A stretch of 45,261 nucleotides of DNA. Source: Planctomycetota bacterium (GTDB lineage Bacteria; Planctomycetota; Planctomycetia; Gemmatales; Gemmataceae). The stretch's first letter is position 1. Each line of letters starts with the position of its first letter. The translations under genes and the position numbers were made by a program. The DNA lies in the NCBI GenBank assembly GCA_021324515.1, contig JAJPIY010000175.1, positions 1 to 45,261 on the forward strand, written 5' to 3'. Of this stretch, positions 44,901 through 45,261 are shown in pieces. The notes under the pieces were generated by a model. That model made no database searches. It was not told where the DNA came from and saw only the letters and a list, made by a program, of their open reading frames with translations.

Positions 44901-45026
44901 GGCCAAGGCATCCTCTGGTCGGTCGGCGAAGACGGCCACGATGACGGCGGCAAGGAGCAAAGCGTCTTTTTGAATCCGTCGTCCTTGGGTCAAGACCTTA
45001 TTTATCTGGTGCCGCCCCCGCCCTAA
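41952..45026 (+). CDS. ABC-2 type permease with large extracytoplasmic C-terminal region
   Basis: The 1024-residue protein starts MMHTMLWKEYREHRLIWLTMLLVNCGVLIGLWQL and has about twelve membrane segments up to residue 510. The start is typical of ABC-2 permeases; LAGEREEGTLNFLDTLPVSRLRLWLVKGQIG is the coupling region. The final helix (GISGAMAASLGWIAFGIW) leads into a 500-residue soluble part. Residues about 570-800 are helical and include repeated charged segments. Around 826-880 the segment ALRLYQEENGDLPADLDALV followed by PRYLKSLPRDPFGGQPFHYR resembles the C-terminal part of type II secretion pseudopilins (GspG), a family pattern also seen in planctomycete proteins. A Pro-rich tail (885-1024) follows. 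The function of the soluble part is unknown. Its ATG overlaps the ATPase stop. Confidence 0.85.
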   Translation: MMHTMLWKEYREHRLIWLTMLLVNCGVLIGLWQLDQTFSLTAGQSKLLMLGPVAALFVWGYGMICGAMLLAGEREEGTLNFLDTLPVSRLRLWLVKGQIGLLLLFGQIIVLWVFLAVLRAREDPNLLVDASQSLWPYALGMLALGLIGMAAGLFFSARGENVLHTIGLAVVGQIVAWIAAVFLGIILSIFVLILVEWLVEGRNPGPILRSIIEGPITIFSVFGGLTLAAIVGSARIFSRADRERRPVAVRRMRAGASVVASCLRIIWLCYRQMGRLALGVLVFSLFLGVLFLLTGPLLWPAATLCLGVLCGVTVFSDEQTLGSFRFLGDQRFPLGRIWVIKSGLRFALLLLSAFLILLPSLLVGFYYGMTKRAEPPLIHEMPFLVLIAEVVPWPTFLLMWLLYGFCAGQLCGLLSRKSIVAAMIAFMISALLVTLWVPSLAGIGLHFWQIAGPPLILLAAAAFLVPAWTADRLAEWKTYLGISGAMAASLGWIAFGIWYRVIEVPDVPEPFDVAAYTASIPTADENEAGQLIRSFWGKVDPVMSELRKSLGKKQPLSHELSNVLSDGWPDRPSELGDWMDKVFAEDWLQPLTALPDLPPGTVVDPRLLTLRDLDGENFRKWNSAGSLSMLLAARGLQQQARGDPAVFVQHLRIALALSRTLRHHMPILMFHIDDGVATLWPKAVDLWLRKLRGRPDLLRRALQTLLDYEAQLPDDEGPFRATYLVVRNTLRGAPEQLLNRVLKDGGHHNEAHRHREAELQTVVLLWLIPWEQERHERLLRLAFRRNDRDLRKIDKWGGDVFASLLLFEQRLDIVTRAFSTQRNLVDLRACQLKVALRLYQEENGDLPADLDALVPRYLKSLPRDPFGGQPFHYRRSRGEWIAWLGNSSLLGQPPGTAEVPPGEKVPLMPRTDGPVAPPARAEAMPHEHRDAEDRGVLEEQWLPPPEGVPFMPHVDEPMRPPLPVPQPGGPPPLVILATRFVPQGQGILWSVGEDGHDDGGKEQSVFLNPSSLGQDLIYLVPPPP

Positions 45027-45061
45027 CGAGGCGCAGAGGAAGAGTAAGAACGGCCGGATAA

Positions 45062-45261
45062 AACTCTCTCCCTCAAGGAGGGAGGGTTAGAGTGGGGGGT
45101 TAGAACTCCTTGTCTGCATTGTACTTACCCCCCACCCCAGCCCTCCCCCACAAGGGGGGAGGGAGTTTTGGTTTTCCCTCCCCCCCTGTGGGGGAGGGAG
45201 TTTTGGTTTTCCCTCCCCCCCTGTGGGGGAGGGAGTTTTGGTTTTCCCTCCCCCCCTGTGG
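45062..45261. repeat. CCCTCC-rich inverted and tandem repeats at the window end
   Basis: CCACCCCAGCCCTCCCCCAC at about 45132 and its relatives match the element at 4938. From 45161, a unit of 35 bp (GGGAGTTTTGGTTTTCCCTC followed by CCCCCCTGTGGGGGA) repeats at 45161-45195, 45196-45230 and 45231-45261, continuing past the window. Each unit has a self-complementary core (CCCTCCCCCC.TGTGGGGGAGGG). The period is exact and there are no unique spacers. Confidence 0.88.

Noticed and set aside
45161-45261. 35-bp periodic array resembling CRISPR
   Set aside because: Units are fully identical with no unique spacers, and no cas genes are present; it is a tandem repeat.

Overview
The window is most likely chromosomal DNA of a planctomycete, probably of the Gemmata-like family (Gemmataceae). 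The evidence is a Cys/Gly/His/Tyr-rich protein ending in the planctomycete-specific TIGR03000-type domain (4235-4858), a small protein with the N-terminal planctomycete motif LEVLEARDLPSG (5197-5751), a formaldehyde-activating enzyme (Fae, 17890-18387), a McsA/McsB protein-arginine kinase module, GC-rich codon use, and several families of GC-rich palindromic repeats filling the spacers. No phage, transposase or plasmid gene was seen.

Layout. 1-3698 (minus strand): start of lnt (cut by the window edge), moeA and an aldehyde dehydrogenase. 3699-5751: AT-rich regulatory spacer, the TIGR03000-type gene, a strong terminator, a long inverted repeat and the LEVLEARDLPSG gene. 5785-12597 (plus): a protein with class I terpene-synthase-type metal motifs, followed by two large hybrid histidine kinases that overlap by 29 bases. 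12609-17542 (minus): a probable five-gene unit read rdgB, mcsA paralogue, mcsA, mcsB, then a toroid-DUF362 fusion whose linker is encoded by palindromic repeats. 17890-25145: fae, metF, a CbiX/SirB-like gene, a mug-type glycosylase, a tandemly duplicated pair of small genes, a YtcJ-like amidohydrolase and a multi-spanning membrane protein. 25820-33070 (plus): a MacA/MacB-like export system (fusion protein, ATPase, two permeases) followed by a large family-5 substrate-binding protein. 33129-33203: tRNA-His with a good promoter. 33264-35681 (minus): a multi-PAS histidine kinase. 35960-39354: pgk and gap, divergent from malate dehydrogenase. 39466-45026: a secreted protein, divergent from a YtrA-like regulator, an ABC ATPase and a large ABC-2 permease with a C-terminal extension. 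The window ends in a 35-bp tandem repeat array.

How the genes fit together. fae, metF and the aldehyde dehydrogenase suggest handling of formaldehyde and other aldehydes and of one-carbon units. McsA/McsB is a protein quality-control module. pgk, gap and mdh are central carbon metabolism. The two overlapping hybrid kinases probably work together in a phosphorelay whose output is not encoded here. The least ordinary parts are the terpene-synthase-like gene beside the kinase pair, the toroid-DUF362 gene translationally close to mcsB with its repeat-encoded linker, the tandem duplication at 20410-21840, and the permease with a pseudopilin-like extracytoplasmic tail. All functional statements come from reading motifs by eye; no database search was run.
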